Positions 22,633 through 36,800 of a stretch of DNA of 64,000 nucleotides are shown piece by piece; the stretch's first letter is position 1; every line of letters starts with the position of its first letter. The translations under genes were made by a program, and so were the position numbers. The notes below the pieces were generated by a model that searched no databases, had not been told where the DNA came from, and saw only the letters and a list, made by a program, of their open reading frames with translations. Origin of the DNA: Romanomermis culicivorax (taxonomy: Eukaryota; Nematoda; Enoplea; Mermithida; Mermithidae); contig CAWUHX010000133.1 of assembly GCA_963922205.1 (NCBI GenBank), positions 806,001 through 870,000 on the forward strand, given 5' to 3'.

Positions 22633-23224
22633 AAAACCATGATCTTTTATGTATTTTCGCACAAAGTTTCTTCCTAATAGCACTCGAGTTCCCGTCCTTC
22701 ATAATCATCTTAGAAATTAAGGAAATATACTCATAACTTTCATAAATCTGAGAAACTTCAATTTAAACCTGAAATTTCTGAAAATTAGTTCCATGATGCT
22801 TCTCAATTCAAACTCGGCTCCATGTTTAAAATTTAAGTTGCAAAAAAGTTGGAGTAGATTTTGACGTTTTGAAATGGACCAAAATTCGCCTTTTCCGTAC
22901 AGGAGGACCGCCAACTTTTTTGCCTTTACTGAAAATTTTTTCTCCAGGAAGCACTATTTGTTGAAAAATAGTATTGCAAAGAATTATTTAATCCGGCGCG
23001 AAGCGCCGGAAAATTTTTGGTGTTTTCTAATACTGCAAAATTTTATGTGAATAATAATGAATAAAGCTCCGATTATGACCGGATCTTAATCATTGACAAC
23101 AGCGGATCCGGATCCGGATCTTAAAAAATTTGGTTCGGCGGATCCGGATCGGATCCGGATCCTAAAATTTAGGCGGATATCCGCGGATCCGGATCCGGAT
23201 ACCCGGCCCATCCCTACCAAATTG

Positions 23225-23697
23225 TGGTGGAAAGTTAAAAATTGTCGTTTTCACAGATAACAACTCCGTCAATATCACACTTTTCGTCACTTTTACTTAT
23301 TCCCTGTTCATCACTTCCTTAGTGAACAACTGGGCTCGATCTTAAGCCTTTAGGTCTAGGGTATGGGATGTCATTCTTCGAGATAAACAAAATTGAAATA
23401 TGTAAACTTTATTCTGAAAGTAGTTATTTTCGAATGAAACGAATTGTTGTAGGTTTTTAGATATTTTCCGACTCTTGAGGGAGAATTTTCGATTTCCCCT
23501 TCCAACGTCTACCGAATTTTGGATAACTGACTTCACTATAGAAAATACCGATGTCCCCCAAACGTTGGAGCGCCGTTATATGCACGATGAATTTTTGGCG
23601 TATTTCTGCCAGAATTCATCCTCACATCCGTACACGCACGTGGGGGGTTTGACCCCTACCAGATTCTTGCTCACCCCCAGCAGATTTGACTCCCCGA
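23225..23697. other. Remainder of type O repeat, then unassigned sequence
   Basis: 23225-23260 continues the repeat interrupted by the hAT. 23475-23697 is an open frame of no known family; its cccccagcagattt motif recurs near 24240. No gene is called. Confidence 0.35.
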
Positions 23698-23705
23698 GCA
23701 ATGAT

Positions 23706-23958
23706 CATACCTGTACTTGGGGGTGGGGGGGGGGTTGGGGGGGACCCCCCCAAAACTCGGCCAACCCTATACCCAAAATCATTCCCCCCCCCAACCCCCC
23801 CCCCCCCCCCCAGTTGGGAAAAAATTAAAAAAATTTGTCAAAAAGTGTATGTTTTTTGGCCTTTTTTGGGAAAAATTTCGACTTTTTCCTACCCCCCCCC
23901 CCCCCAAAATTTCGGATTTACCCCCCCCCCCCAACTGGTCGGAGGTCTTACAGGTATG
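23706..23958. mobile_element. MITE, type J, copy 3
   Basis: The TSD is GCAATGAT (23698-23705 and 23959-23966). The ends and core are as in copy 1. Confidence 0.88.
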
Positions 23959-23966
23959 GCAATGAT

Positions 23967-24690
23967 CGAGAAGATACGAAGGAAAATGAGCAAGAGAGAG
24001 GAGAAAGTCATCATAAAAATGGAAATGATGCTGTAGTTTAACAATTTTTCTAAACAAAGCACACTTGATTCCAAAAAAGTAACATTAAAATTTTAAAAAG
24101 TGCAGTTTAAGCAAATAATTTCACATATCTTAATCATATAAGTTGAAGTATATGCTACTTGGATGTTAGAAAACCTATCTGATACCTTTTTTCATCATCA
24201 AGAATGAAAAAAAAATTGTGTTCTACCTCCCCCGGTTTTAGCTAACCCTCAGCAGATTTTCTATGCTGTGCATGTACGCTCACATCTATGAAATGAAAGA
24301 TTCAACTGAAATCCCTTTGACCGTTGTGCAAAAATACATTTTTAGTTTTTCTTTAAAGCTCAGAATCCCAAAAAGTTTCTGCCCGACAAGTGTTCAGAAA
24401 TATAAGCGAACTCAGGTCAGTGCAGTTGAGCATTTGGAGCAAAATTTTTCTTATTTGCATAAAAACTTAAAGATTTGAGAACATTTTCCTACATATATGT
24501 TCCAAACAGACTTTAATTTATTCAGTGTGTATTTTAACTCCAAAATTGGTTAACGATCTTGATCGGTTTCTCGAAACAAATTTGAAAATATTCGGCTGGC
24601 TGGAGAAGCGACTTTTTACAAGCTGGGACCTGCCTTGTAAATTAGAATAAAATAAAAAATTACTCTGAACGTCCACTTTTTACTTTTTAG
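23967..24690. other. Upstream region of the FAM162-like gene
   Basis: AT-rich sequence that should contain the promoter and a 5' UTR exon. No TATA box or CpG island can be pointed to with confidence. Confidence 0.3.
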
Positions 24691-24851
24691 TATTTTGGAT
24701 CAATTTTTAAAGCATTTCATGTTACGACTATCGTGCTTACCGAATCAATTATGCTTCAAGATACGAAAAGCTTGCCTCCCTTTTAATATGAAGCTAATTT
24801 ATAATTTCTCAACCGATGCCCAATCACAGCAGCCTGAACGGGCGAAGCAGA
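24691..24851 (+). other. FAM162-like gene, exon 1 (presequence)
   Basis: The ATG is at 24719-24721 and the donor gtaagt at 24852. The exon carries 44 codons plus one base. A candidate UTR-intron acceptor (ccactttttactttttag) ends at 24690, which would make the exon 161 bp. Confidence 0.6.
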
Positions 24852-27800
24852 GTAAGTTCAATTTATCAGATTTTTGTCGTATTGATAAGATGACTGCATA
24901 ACATGATTGAATTCAATTCTTTATTTGTTATGTTAGAGCCATAATCTAATCGACGAGCAGAGAAAATTTGATTTCCCGGCAGAATGTGATTATTTTCGAA
25001 CGAAACGGTCAATTTTTATATGATAAGTATATACGATAAGCAGTACGTCGTAAATAACGAATTTTTATGGACTTTCAGAACAAAATATTTATTTTTGAAC
25101 TCGACTTGATGCAAATGTTCCGAACTTTTTTCTTTCAATTACCCCCTACCTAATCGGTTGAAATTCTTATTAATAAAACCATACATGTAACGGAGCTCCG
25201 AGGTCTGGGGGGGGGGGGGGGTTGGAGCACTTTTTTGGGGCCGGGGGTCAGTAATTCCCAAAATTTTGGGATGAGGGGTCCCTGAAGGAAAAAAAATTCG
25301 ATTTTTTCCATGAAAAATGTCGGAAAACGGTTTAAAAAGTAGTAATTTTTGTCTAAAAATGATAAAATATGTACTTATGGCGCGAAGCGCCGAGAAAATT
25401 GACGTTTTTGACCATTTTTTGTTCAAAAATTGACATTTTTCATAGAAAAAATGGCATTTTTCAGTATTTTTCCGACTAAAACTATGGGGGTCCCAAGGGC
25501 TACCACATGGCTAGCCATAGGATTGGAAAATCCTGGGGTTGCGGTCGCCCAATGGCTAGCCATATGGTCGACGATTTCTGGGGGGGGGGGTTCCCATAGC
25601 ACTTCCCCCCCCCAATTACATGTATGAATAAAACGCTCTTAAGCATCAGCGCACCTCTTTGAGAAGTGATCATTCTGTCATTTATATCAATATGCCATTT
25701 ATCAATTATGATGCATAAGCATGAGTGCCACAGGAACCCCTAAAAATTAATTAGCTAAATGGATAGCCAAATGATGATCCCCGCCATCATAGCTGCCTTA
25801 AGGCTGACCATACGAACCCAATCCTTTTGACCAAAAAGAAATTTTTAATGTCAGTTTTTTCTGTTTCGCTCCATAAAAATAAACTTTGTGGTTTCTGGAC
25901 AAATGGTATTTCTGAAACATTTTTCAGACGTTTTAAGTGAAAAAAAAATCAAATTTATTACTTCGAAGCCCTATCAATAAAAACATCAAAAAGCCTTCTC
26001 CAAAACATATAGGATGGGTTTCTCGATAACGGTTTATCGTCAAGCTCGGTTTAACAACGGTTTTGAAGGCCCATCTATCATACATGTAACGGGGCCCCGA
26101 GGTATGGGGGGGGGGGGGGTCGGGCGACTTTTTTTGGGCCGGGGGTCAGTAATTCCCAAAATTTTGGGGGAGGGATGTCTCAAGGGAAAAAATCGATTTT
26201 TTCACGAAATAAATCCGAAAAATAGCTCTAAAAATAGTAATTTTTTCAAAAAAGACCGAAAAAATGTATTCATGGCGCGAAGCGCCAAGAAAATTCACAT
26301 TTTTCACCATTTTTTGTTCAAAAATTGACATTTTTCAGTATTTTTCCGACCAAAAGTATAGGGGTTCCTACGGCTACCATATGGCTAGCCATTGGATTGG
26401 AAAATCCTGGGGGGCGGTCGCCCAATGGCTAGCCATATGGTCGACGATTTCTGGCGAGGGGGCTTCCCATAGCACTTCCCCCCCCCCAATTACATGTATG
26501 CCATCTATACTTTTTTTCGCAAAAAACAGACGCAAGCGGTTGGCTCTTGACGTAATGAAGATATTACAGTATATAATACATCGCAAGGTAGATATCGATA
26601 TTGCCGATCGAAAGATACCCAAATCGCTCAACAAATACCTATTGTGCGCTTTAAATCCAATTTTGACGCAAGAAACGCAATAAACGTAGGAAACGCAAGA
26701 CGCTTACAAAATAACTGATATGTGCAACATTAAGCGAATTTTTCCTGTAAAATATATTTCACTGGATAGAACTCATCAAGATTTTGCCTGCGCACAACAT
26801 AAATATGGTATTCGTTCTATGTTGCTTGTTGCAATCACTTGCGACAGATTTTCGACAAAAAAGTATAGATGGGCCTTAACTCGGTCTAAAATTTTTTTTG
26901 CACTTTCCCGAATTCACTTTTCTTTAACCTGAGTTTTAGTCGTTAGGCTGAGTTTGAAAACTGCATGCAATTTGGTAGGTTCGAGACAAAGTTGTTTTAA
27001 CGTTCCGCTTGATGGCCGATTTCTTGTCGTTCTTTTTCTTGGGAACATGAGATCGATCATACGTGTAAATGGGGAAGTGACAAAAACTCCTCCGGAAATT
27101 TTCGACCAAACATAGCCAGCTGAAACGGGCTAGATGAAATAAAACCCCATTCTATTGGTCGAAAAAACTGGAAAAGATGAAGTTTTGGTAGAAAATAGTT
27201 ATTCTTGATCAAAAAACGGTCAAAAAAAACATTTTTCAACGCCTCACACCATAAACACATATTTTCATGATTTTTTAGCCAAAATTTATTTTCTTTGCTG
27301 TTTTCGGGCTTTTTGGGATTTTTTTCACTGACGAAATTTTTTCGTCGGTGACCGCCCTAAACTTTTGGGCAATTGATGAAACCCCACCCACAAACAAAAA
27401 AGTCGCTCTATCTCTCCAGATCTCGTAGCTCCGTTTATGCAGTTGCTGCCATGAAAAAGAAGAAATAGTCCGCGGCAGTGTTTTTTTTCGTACTCGGCCC
27501 GCTTGTACTGGTACAAACGACCTCTCAAAAACCGTTTGTACTCCGAAATTTGCGAAAATTTGCTGAAATTTGCTGAAAACATTTATTGTACCAAAATTCA
27601 ACAAACATAATGTGAAATGTGAATATGCTGGCCATTTTCACGAGACACATAAGAAGACTACGAATGCACACACTTAAAATAGTTGATCATGAGGCACAGA
27701 ACATGCACTAGTAAAATACTCCACAAAAGCTTTTATTATTATGCTAGTTTGTCGTTATGGATGCGGATGCATAACAAACAAATCCAGCAAGTTCATTGTT

Positions 27801-30800
27801 ACTGAAGACTGACGGCTCTTGAGTGCGCTTTTTTGCGCTAAAATTTTCGTTTGTACTGGTACAAACGAAGTCAAAATTTTTGTGTGTACTCTGGACTGTT
27901 TCGCTTGTACAGTACAAAAAAACACTGGTTCGTGGCAGTGTTTTTTTGTACTCGGTCCATTTGTACTGGTACAAACGACCTCTCAAGAACCGTTTGTACT
28001 CCAAAATTAGCGAAAAATTGCTGAAAAAAGGATTCATTGTTATAAAATGCAACAAACATGCTGTGAAATATGAATACGTTGGCTATTTCCACGAGACACA
28101 TAAGCCGTAGGCATACTTGACCGGTTTTTTTTGCGGCCGCAAATTTTGCGGCGGGTCGGTTGCGGCTCTCACAATGGCATACTTTTGTGCGGTTCCGCAA
28201 AAATACGGAATCGGAAAACCGCAATTGTAAGCATAGTTAACCGCAATTTCGAACCGGAAATTACTTAAGAGATGCAAGGTTGTTCATAGTTAAAAGTTAA
28301 AATACGGAGAATGAAACATTCACTTTACATATTGAAAATCTATAACTATTCGATTTTTTAATTTGTTAAATGAATTTTAATTTTTTAATCGTGCGTGCTT
28401 ATGAGGGAGCACTTTTTCCATGAAGTTTTTTTCAACATTGAAGAATATGAATTCTCCAAACAGAAAGAATTTCGTCCATTTTCTAGGCTCAATATGTTTA
28501 TTTTCCAAATACAAAAAGCTATGTTTACGACGTAAGAAATTCAAATTTTTTTTCACAATCAGATTTTGGCAAAATAAAGGTGGAAAATCCTGCGTTTCAT
28601 CATATTCGTCGAAAAACAATTCAAGATCAACATTTTTCCATGGGTCTTTCAGGACTAGTAGAAGCCGGTGGACAGAGCAAATTCTGGAAAAAATTGAGTT
28701 TTCTAGTTGATAAAGATCAGGTATTTAGTGTTATTCAGCGCAAAACGGCATATACTGTATCAAGTGCGGCTACCAGAACCGCGAAAAGTACTCCACTCGA
28801 GAACTCTTTGCGGGTCCATAAACCGCAATGCGGTTGCGGGTTGCCACCCAGAAAATTTTTTCCGCTTGCAGGTGACCTGCGGGCCGCAATTTTTGAAAAC
28901 CCGCAAAAAAGTGTGCGGGCCGCACACTTTTTCGTCCGTTGCGGCTAATTATGCCTACGGCTATATGAAGGCTACAAATTCAGACACATAAAACACTTGA
29001 TCATGAGGCACATAACATGCACTAGTGAAATACTCCACAAAAAAGCTTTTATTATTATGCCACAGCTGCTAGTTTGTCGTTTTCGATGTGGACGCATAAC
29101 AAACAAGTCCTACAAAGTTCATTGATACTGAATACTGACAGCTGTTAAGGAACAAAAAATTTTTTTGTCCAAAAATTTTCGTTCGTATCGGTACAAACGA
29201 CGCCCAAATTTTCCTCTGTACTCTGGACCGTTTCGTTTGTAAAATACAAAAAAAACACTGGTTCGTGGAGTAGTACGATTTTTCTTGTGGGACTTATATT
29301 TTTTTTGCCAGAAAAGTATCTTTTTATTGGGTGGACAACTTTCAAGCTAAGTTTAAGTCATTTGACTTAGTTTGATAAAACCGCCGTTAAACCTTTGAAA
29401 AACAGTATTTAGACTGCTGTTAAACTTATTTTTAGCTCGGTTTGACGGTAAAACATAGTTTAATATAACTGTTCAAGAAACTTGCTTACTGTCTAACACG
29501 GCCATTTTGTTATTTAGATCCAGATCAATTAACACTCAAACCGTCTGTCTATCAGAAGTTTCTGCTCGTCGTTGGCCGCACATATCCAAGCTTCAGTCAG
29601 ATTCCAGAGAGAGTAACGTACGTTATTTTTTGTTATCTATAACATTTGAAGTTTACAGTAAGAATATACTTATTCATTCTGGAATAGAAGCAGAAACGGA
29701 TTAATGAAATTACGTTTAATAGCGAAAAATATGTAGGTTTATCATTACAGAAAGGAAGAGGAATTTTGCCGAGCACGAAAAACGCAAATTGACTATTTTC
29801 TGCGATAACACACACAGATTTTTAAAATTAAACTAAATTTTAATTTTATTTTCGATCTATAGGAATTCTTACCAAAATAGGAATCTTAGCAAATCAACAG
29901 TTAGCGAGCGTGACATGTTTCCAGGGCCCGGTTTCACCACAAAACTTCGTATTTGGAGTAAAATGTCACGAGTTACGAGTCCCGTGTTGAGGGCTACAAA
30001 TAGCCGTCTCACCGAAAATCAGAGCTTACGAGCAAGGAATTACCTGTCTAGGAGTGCTACCGTTTCACCAAAAAATAAAGTTTATGAGTGAGTACGGGCC
30101 GATGAGTTATGAGTGTTACGACTGCAGGGTTTTTCCGCACGCCTTCATTCGCACCGTGCGGAAATGACCCAAAATTTTTTCCGTCCGAAGTTTAAATCAT
30201 TTGAAAATTGTGTGAAATGAGCGAAAATTATAGATTGCTAAGAAAATAATGGAAAGTATCTGTTTTTCTAGCTCAAAAACATTATTTTAGATTGATTGAG
30301 CAAAATTAATAGTTGCTGCTGTCATTTCTGTGATTAGAGCTGATGATTTATAGATTTCAATTGATTTTCCAATTGATTCAATTTCTACATTTTGATATTC
30401 TGGAATGCTGGCAAATGAGCCTTTTCAACCTTTATCTTTAAAATAAAAGGTTTGCATTTTCAGTCGAAAATCGTGTAGTTTCCCAATGACAAAACTTGTG
30501 TTTACAAAGTTCAGAAAACTTCAAGTGAGAGAAAGAATTCATGAAGATCAATATTAAATCTTAATTTTCAACAAAATCCGAACCTATAGTCCGTTTTTTA
30601 CAAAATGCTTCCAAATTGAAAAAGTAACACGAATCAGTACTGTCGTATAAATCTTTAGCATAGAGCTCTTGCTTTAAAATTTCTCACTCGAAAAATTTTA
30701 AAGGTTAGGTCAGTATGCTCACAAATTTCCAGTCCTATATGATATATTGTTTTTCAGAAAATCGTGAAAATCTGAAATACTACTTGCTCTCCACCTTCAT

Positions 30801-33800
30801 TAGTTAGAAGCATTTCAAGAAAAAAGGACTATAATACTGAAGATTACTAATTGATGAATGGGATGAGAAACTTCAAATCATGAAAACCATGCACACTTAA
30901 CTTCTGATGCGTCACACCAGAGAATTTTTGAACAAAGGAGCTACTGAAATGTTGTAAAATGTATTCTAAAGATAATTTGTGATACTTTCGGTTTAGATTT
31001 TTCCTAGAAAAATGATGGTATTAAATAAATGTGTGGCGAAATGTGGGAAAAATTAGCAAATTCGTGTGGAAATTCCAATTCACATTACAAAGTGACGAAT
31101 TTTACTCACTCAAGCAGATACGTGTAATATTGATGGAAACAATCAGGGACAACCGAGAAATCAAACTAAATTTCTTTTTGGCTGTGCTTCAGCTTAATTG
31201 TAGTTAATATTATAAATTATTTTCATTGCCGGCGCGGAGCGCCGGAAAAATTTGAGATTTTGACCATCTAAATTGCACCAAAATGCACCTTTTCATCAAT
31301 GTCAGCAGTAGAAACGCCCAAAGAAATTTCCGTTCTGTGCGGAAAATGCCCAAAAATTTTTCCGCACAGCCCAAAAAAAGTCCGCACTGTGCGGAAAAAA
31401 CCCTGGTTACGAGCAACAGTTTCTCATAATTTACGACTGTTCAGTTTCACCAAATGAGTTGCCCATCATTATGATAATGAAAGGACTCATAAATTTGATT
31501 AGATTTTCACGAACCAAAAATGGGTCTGTTGGACTCGTATTTGAGCATTTTTGCCATTTGTTTTTTTAACCTGACAAATAGACGATAATTTGTATTCTCT
31601 TCCGAAATTACCCCCATTTCTGGCGAAAAACAAGCATTTTTGACATTTTCCTGAAAACCCCCAAAAAATATAATTTTTTATGAAAAACCAAAATGTCCAT
31701 TGGATTGCCCGTGCAAAATAACCCTCCCTCCTCTACCGCCCCCCTCGGATAAAAACCAAGGGCGCCTTCCGCCAGCAAGCCGTGACCTCAGAGACCCACT
31801 TTGAAGCATACCTGTAAGACCTCCGATCAGTTGGGGGGGGGGGGGTAGAAAAAAAGTCGAAATTTTTCCCAAAAAAGGTCCAAAAAACATACACTTTTTG
31901 GCAAATTTTTTTAATCTTTTCCAAACTGGGGCGGGGTTGGGGGGGGGTAAATGATTTTGTTTACAGGGACCCCCCCAAGTACAGGTATGCTTTGAAGGGT
32001 TCCCATAAAGGGGCGGAGGAACGCCTTCGATTAGCTAGTTTCAGAAATGTGCCGCCCATCTTGATTTTTTCCAAGATGGGATCTTAATTTTTTTCAAGAT
32101 ATGACCTCGATTTTTTTAAAGATGTTATCTTAATTTTTTTCAAGATGTCATCTTGATTTTTCCCTCATGCCATCTTGATTTTTCCAAGATTGTATTGAGA
32201 AAAATGTGATGCATTTCAAAAAATTGCGATGCACTTGACAAAAAGTCGAACATCGGAAAACTCTCACATCTTGATTTTTTTGAAATGCATTTTGAAATTT
32301 TTACGATGCATCTTGAAAAAGTGTTGTGCATCATGTTCGAAGGTAACGTTTTTTTTCAAGTGGTAGCACATTTTTTCAGGTATTAACGGGTTTTTTCAAG
32401 TGGCCCTTTTTCTATTCCGTACGAATAACTAACAAAAATTAAAAATCTCCAGAGATCTAGAAAGTTTTCGCATTTGTTGGATGTTTTTATTAAAATTAAC
32501 TCAATCTTCTCAATGAATTTAGAAAATTTCTGTAAAATTGGCGAATTTAAAAAAAAATGCGATGAAAATGACTTTCCATAGAGACTGAAAAATTGTTCGA
32601 AATTGTTACATGTTTCAACAAAATCTAAAAAATGGTTAGAAGAATTGAGAAAATTTGTTAGAGATTTGATGACATTTCAGAATAACCTAGAAATTAATAA
32701 TTTTCAGAACAAATTGAAAAGCTCATGGTATTTTTGGTATCAAAAAATAGTAAATTTTGTCTAAAACCCGTAAAAAATGTATTCATGGCGCGAAGCGCTG
32801 AGAAAATTGACGTTTTTGACTATTCTTGTTTAAAAATCGATATTTTTGCCAAAAAATGAACATTTTTCAGTATTTTTGCGACCAAAAGTAAGGTGGTTCC
32901 GTATGACTACCATATGGTTAGCCATAGGATTGGAAAATCCTGGGGGGGTTGTCCGATGGCTAGCCATATAACTGACGATTTCTGGAGTGAGTTCCTAAAC
33001 ACTTCTCTCCCAATTGCATGTATGATTTAGTTGTCAAAAAAGTTGTAATATAAATCAAAATTGAATAAGCAATGTGTTATCTCTGCCTCTTAAAGGAATT
33101 AAGACTCGATTTCTGAGAGATTCGACCTTGTGTTCGATTGACTTAATATATCTGAAATGGAAAATCTTGAGTAGTTTTCCGTGCTGAGTATCGTGGCAGG
33201 ATTCATTCCGCATTTAAGACAAAATTTGCATTGCTACGGTACTCCAACGTTTGGAATTTTTACATTTTTTGCATTTTTCGGTCTTATGCGTCTTTCGAAA
33301 TATCACAGCTCAAAAAAGACCTAACTGTGTAATCGAATATTCATTACATGCCGAAGACTATACTATAAATGCACACATGGGAAAAATTTGTATTCCTTAC
33401 TTAACACTTTTTATGCTATTTTAAATTGTCAAAAAGAAAGTCGAAATAAATCGAAAAATTATTTGTTGCCTTACTTGGACACCTTCCTGTAGTATGCCGC
33501 AGAATTTTTTCTTTATTTTTGTAGCCACTAATTTCCTACATTGTGTTAAAATTTCAATCAGATACGTGCTCCGTTTTGGGAGCTGTAGTGATATGCACAT
33601 TCTGAAAGTTAGTACAAAAATGTTGTTTGATCCCACTAATTATGCCATTAATGGCATGCAGTAACTTTTCAGACTATTCAGACTAGACGAATCAAACGAA
33701 AAGATATGAGTCGAATCGGTTTTCTGTCTTCGGCCCATGTTGTAATCTGTGGGAAAGTGATCTACAGAGTACAGTTATAGGTTGCCTGTTTCACCTGCTA

Positions 33801-36800
33801 GGTAAAAATGAAGCAAATGATAGTCGAATGTAGTGCCTTCCCGATGCAGCATAGGGCATCCAAATAAGTCTTGCCCTTTTCCTGTAAGTAGATTTCAATC
33901 ACTCGATTTCTGATCTGCCATTCTCCTGTGAGTAAATTTCAATCACTCGATTTCTGATCTGCTATTTTCCTATAAGTAGATTTCAGTCACTCGATTTCTG
34001 AAATTTAATCAAAAATTTCGACTTCTCATTTGGAGCATATCGTTCAGCAGCTAGGAAAGCTGGGTCAGTTATAATTCATCAGAACTTCAAGCCTTTTTTC
34101 TTCTGATGTATCGGGTAAAGGCAAATCTTTTTTTTCAGAACCTTTTTGATTTGCTTTGGGATTCATTCAGATCCAAAAACATATTTGAAAGACAGTTCAG
34201 TGTTCGCAAATCTCTGCAGATCCCAAAACAGTACGTAAAGCGGATTGAAATTTCAATAATATATGTTTTACATTAGTGCCTACAGAAATGAAGAAAAAAA
34301 TTATGTGACATCCTGTGGGGAGGTTCCCGAAAAAAGGTTCCAAATGACTTTTTCGACTTTTTTCCCGTTCTTTCTTGGCATTCCAAAATAGCGTAAAAGC
34401 TTGAAGTACGAGATTAGAAAGAATATTTCATACCGAATTATAGTGAATTGTTTCTAAATAATGTTTTACTATAGGATTATGTCTTTTCTACGCTTTTATA
34501 TTTTGAATCGTGCATACATAATATGAAACGCCAAAAAATTTTCCGAAGTTTAGGATGCAGCTACGCGACTTTTGATTTTTATGCTACATAAATTCCGAGA
34601 AGATACAACGCATGTAAAACCACTAAACGCACCTGACTTTCAGGTATGATTAAGTTTTAACTCATCAGTCATAGCGGAACTTCTGAGAAACTGTGTCTTT
34701 ACACACGATTTCTGAAAGGTTCGGCCTTCCCTACGATAAGTTGAAAGGTAATCGTATCTCAAAATGAGATATTTTGAGCTGTCTCGTGTGCCGAGTTTCA
34801 TCGTATCATTGGTTGTACTTTAAAATAAAAATCCACGCCGCTACAGTGTGCCAAAGTTGGAAAATTAATGATTTTTTGACATTTTTTAGTGTTCTAGCTA
34901 GCCAAGCGATATTTCAGGATTAAAGTGATCTTATTGCATAAATAAATATTCATTCTACACTGGAGAGGATACACTATTTTTTGAGTTAATAGTTATGTTA
35001 AATTACTGCATAGTGCATATTACACTTTTCAAGAGAGTTTGAAGTGCCGAAAATGAGCCGTTAAAATTGGAAGAATTTTGGTTTTGAGCACTCCTGAGCA
35101 CCTTCCCATAGGATAACACAGAATTTTATTTTTTTTATAAATCATGCATTTTTACTGTATTGGCAGTGTTTTTTTGTGCAAAGCTCTTTGTACGTGTACA
35201 GGGATTGCCTAGAAAATCTTTGTACAAGCAAATTCAAAATTGGAATTCTTCGTCTACTTAAAATTGACATTCTGAAAGAGAAATGGTTGTCAGACCTTGA
35301 GACAGTTCTCTGATATAAAACCATTCATACAACAAAGTTTACTTCAATCTGAGAATTAACATGTTAATCATTTCATCATAAAACTGGATGAATTCGTGCA
35401 GCTTCGTGGAAAATGAAATTGGCAGCATATTTTGAATGACAATACTTTGCGCATAACTTTTATGATCAATTGAGCATCTTTGACTAGACTCGCATTCACA
35501 GCTTTCTGCAAGAAATCTTTTGGACAGTTTCGGTGTTTTTGTCGGCTAGCCAATGTTCTTAATTTTTTATGATAATTGAGAGCATCTGTACGTCAAGTTG
35601 GTAATAATTCTACAGATTTGACTTTCTCATTTTTGCAAATCGTATATTTAACATTGTTGCTTCCTGAATCAGTGACAGATAGCCACGGGAATTGTTTCAA
35701 TCGTTTTGTTTTAGATTCATACTGTCGTTGGGGCAAATTTATTTTTCTTGTTTAGCCGAGATAGCAGTTTCTTCATTCCCTGATACACTTAAATCCAATT
35801 CGACCTAAGATTGTAAATTTTCGTCGGTATCGTTTATTGGTGGAATGTCCTCGGATTCTGAATAATCGATTGCCGGTTTTAGTTTTTCACTGTTCCGGTG
35901 ACTAGGTTTTGCGAAAAACTTTGATAGAAAAAATTGCCACATTTTTTTGGCACTGCTAAAAACAGAAGTGTTGTAAAACGTAATGAGAAAAAATAGAGCA
36001 GATATACATCATTCGTATTGAAAAACCAACTTTTCTATGGAAAAAGCTTCACATCCAAAATGTTTATTCAGAAAGTCATCATTTGCATAACTTCGGTCAC
36101 TACAAAACATACATGTAACGGGGGCACGAGGTCTGGGGGGGGATTGGGCGACTTTTTTGGGGCCGGGGGTCAGTAATTTTAAAATTTTGGGGCGAGGGGT
36201 CTCTCAAGAAAAAAAATCGATTTTTTTCACGAAAAAGTCCGAAAAATAGTTCAAAAAATAGAAATTTTTTCCTAAAAAGACCGAAAAAATGTATTCATGG
36301 CGCGAAGCGCCAAGAAAATTCACATTTTCTACTATTTCTTGTTCAAAAATTGACATTTTTCATCAAAAAATTGACATTTTTCAGTATTTTTCCGACCAAA
36401 AGTATGGTGGTTCCTACGGCTACCATATGGCTAGCCATTGGTTTCGAATATCCTGGGGGCGGTCGCCCAATGGCTAGCCATATGGTCGGCGATTTCTGGG
36501 GGTGGGGGGGTTCCCATAGCACTTCCCCCCAATTACATGTATGCTACAAAAGATATACATGCTGTATATACTTGGGCAGTTGTTGCGCACATATCAAGTC
36601 TGAAAAAAGGCTCAGAGAAAAATTGTTGTTGTATCTCTTCTGAGACACCCTGTTGCACAATCGTTGTATGTGGATCGATGAAATTTTACTAGTGATTCGA
36701 CACATCTTTTCTTTTGATTCGCCTAATGTGAACGTTTTCAATTTTTTCTGGATATCGTTGATTTCATATTTAGTGGTATAAATCCGCATTCTTGTATCAA

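Larger units (their letters stand above)
21624..23216 (+). mobile_element. hAT transposon with GGATCC-rich ends, internally deleted
   Basis: The 1593-bp element has inverted ends starting TAGGGATGGGCCGG and a perfect 8-bp TSD CCAAATTG (21616-21623 and 23217-23224). Both ends carry dense overlapping ggatccggatc repeats. The insertion splits an older repeat whose uninterrupted copy is at 16269-16400. Confidence 0.88.

Noticed and set aside
26264..26683. Frame with SHWIGKSWGAVAQWLAIW, also at 36289-36643 and 25430-25627
   Set aside because: It is the translation of the inverted atggctagccat repeat inside type C MITEs and recurs in each copy.
28377..28948. Open frames on both strands inside the 860-bp nested element
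   Set aside because: No recognisable transposase motif and the frames overlap on opposite strands; left as unassigned.
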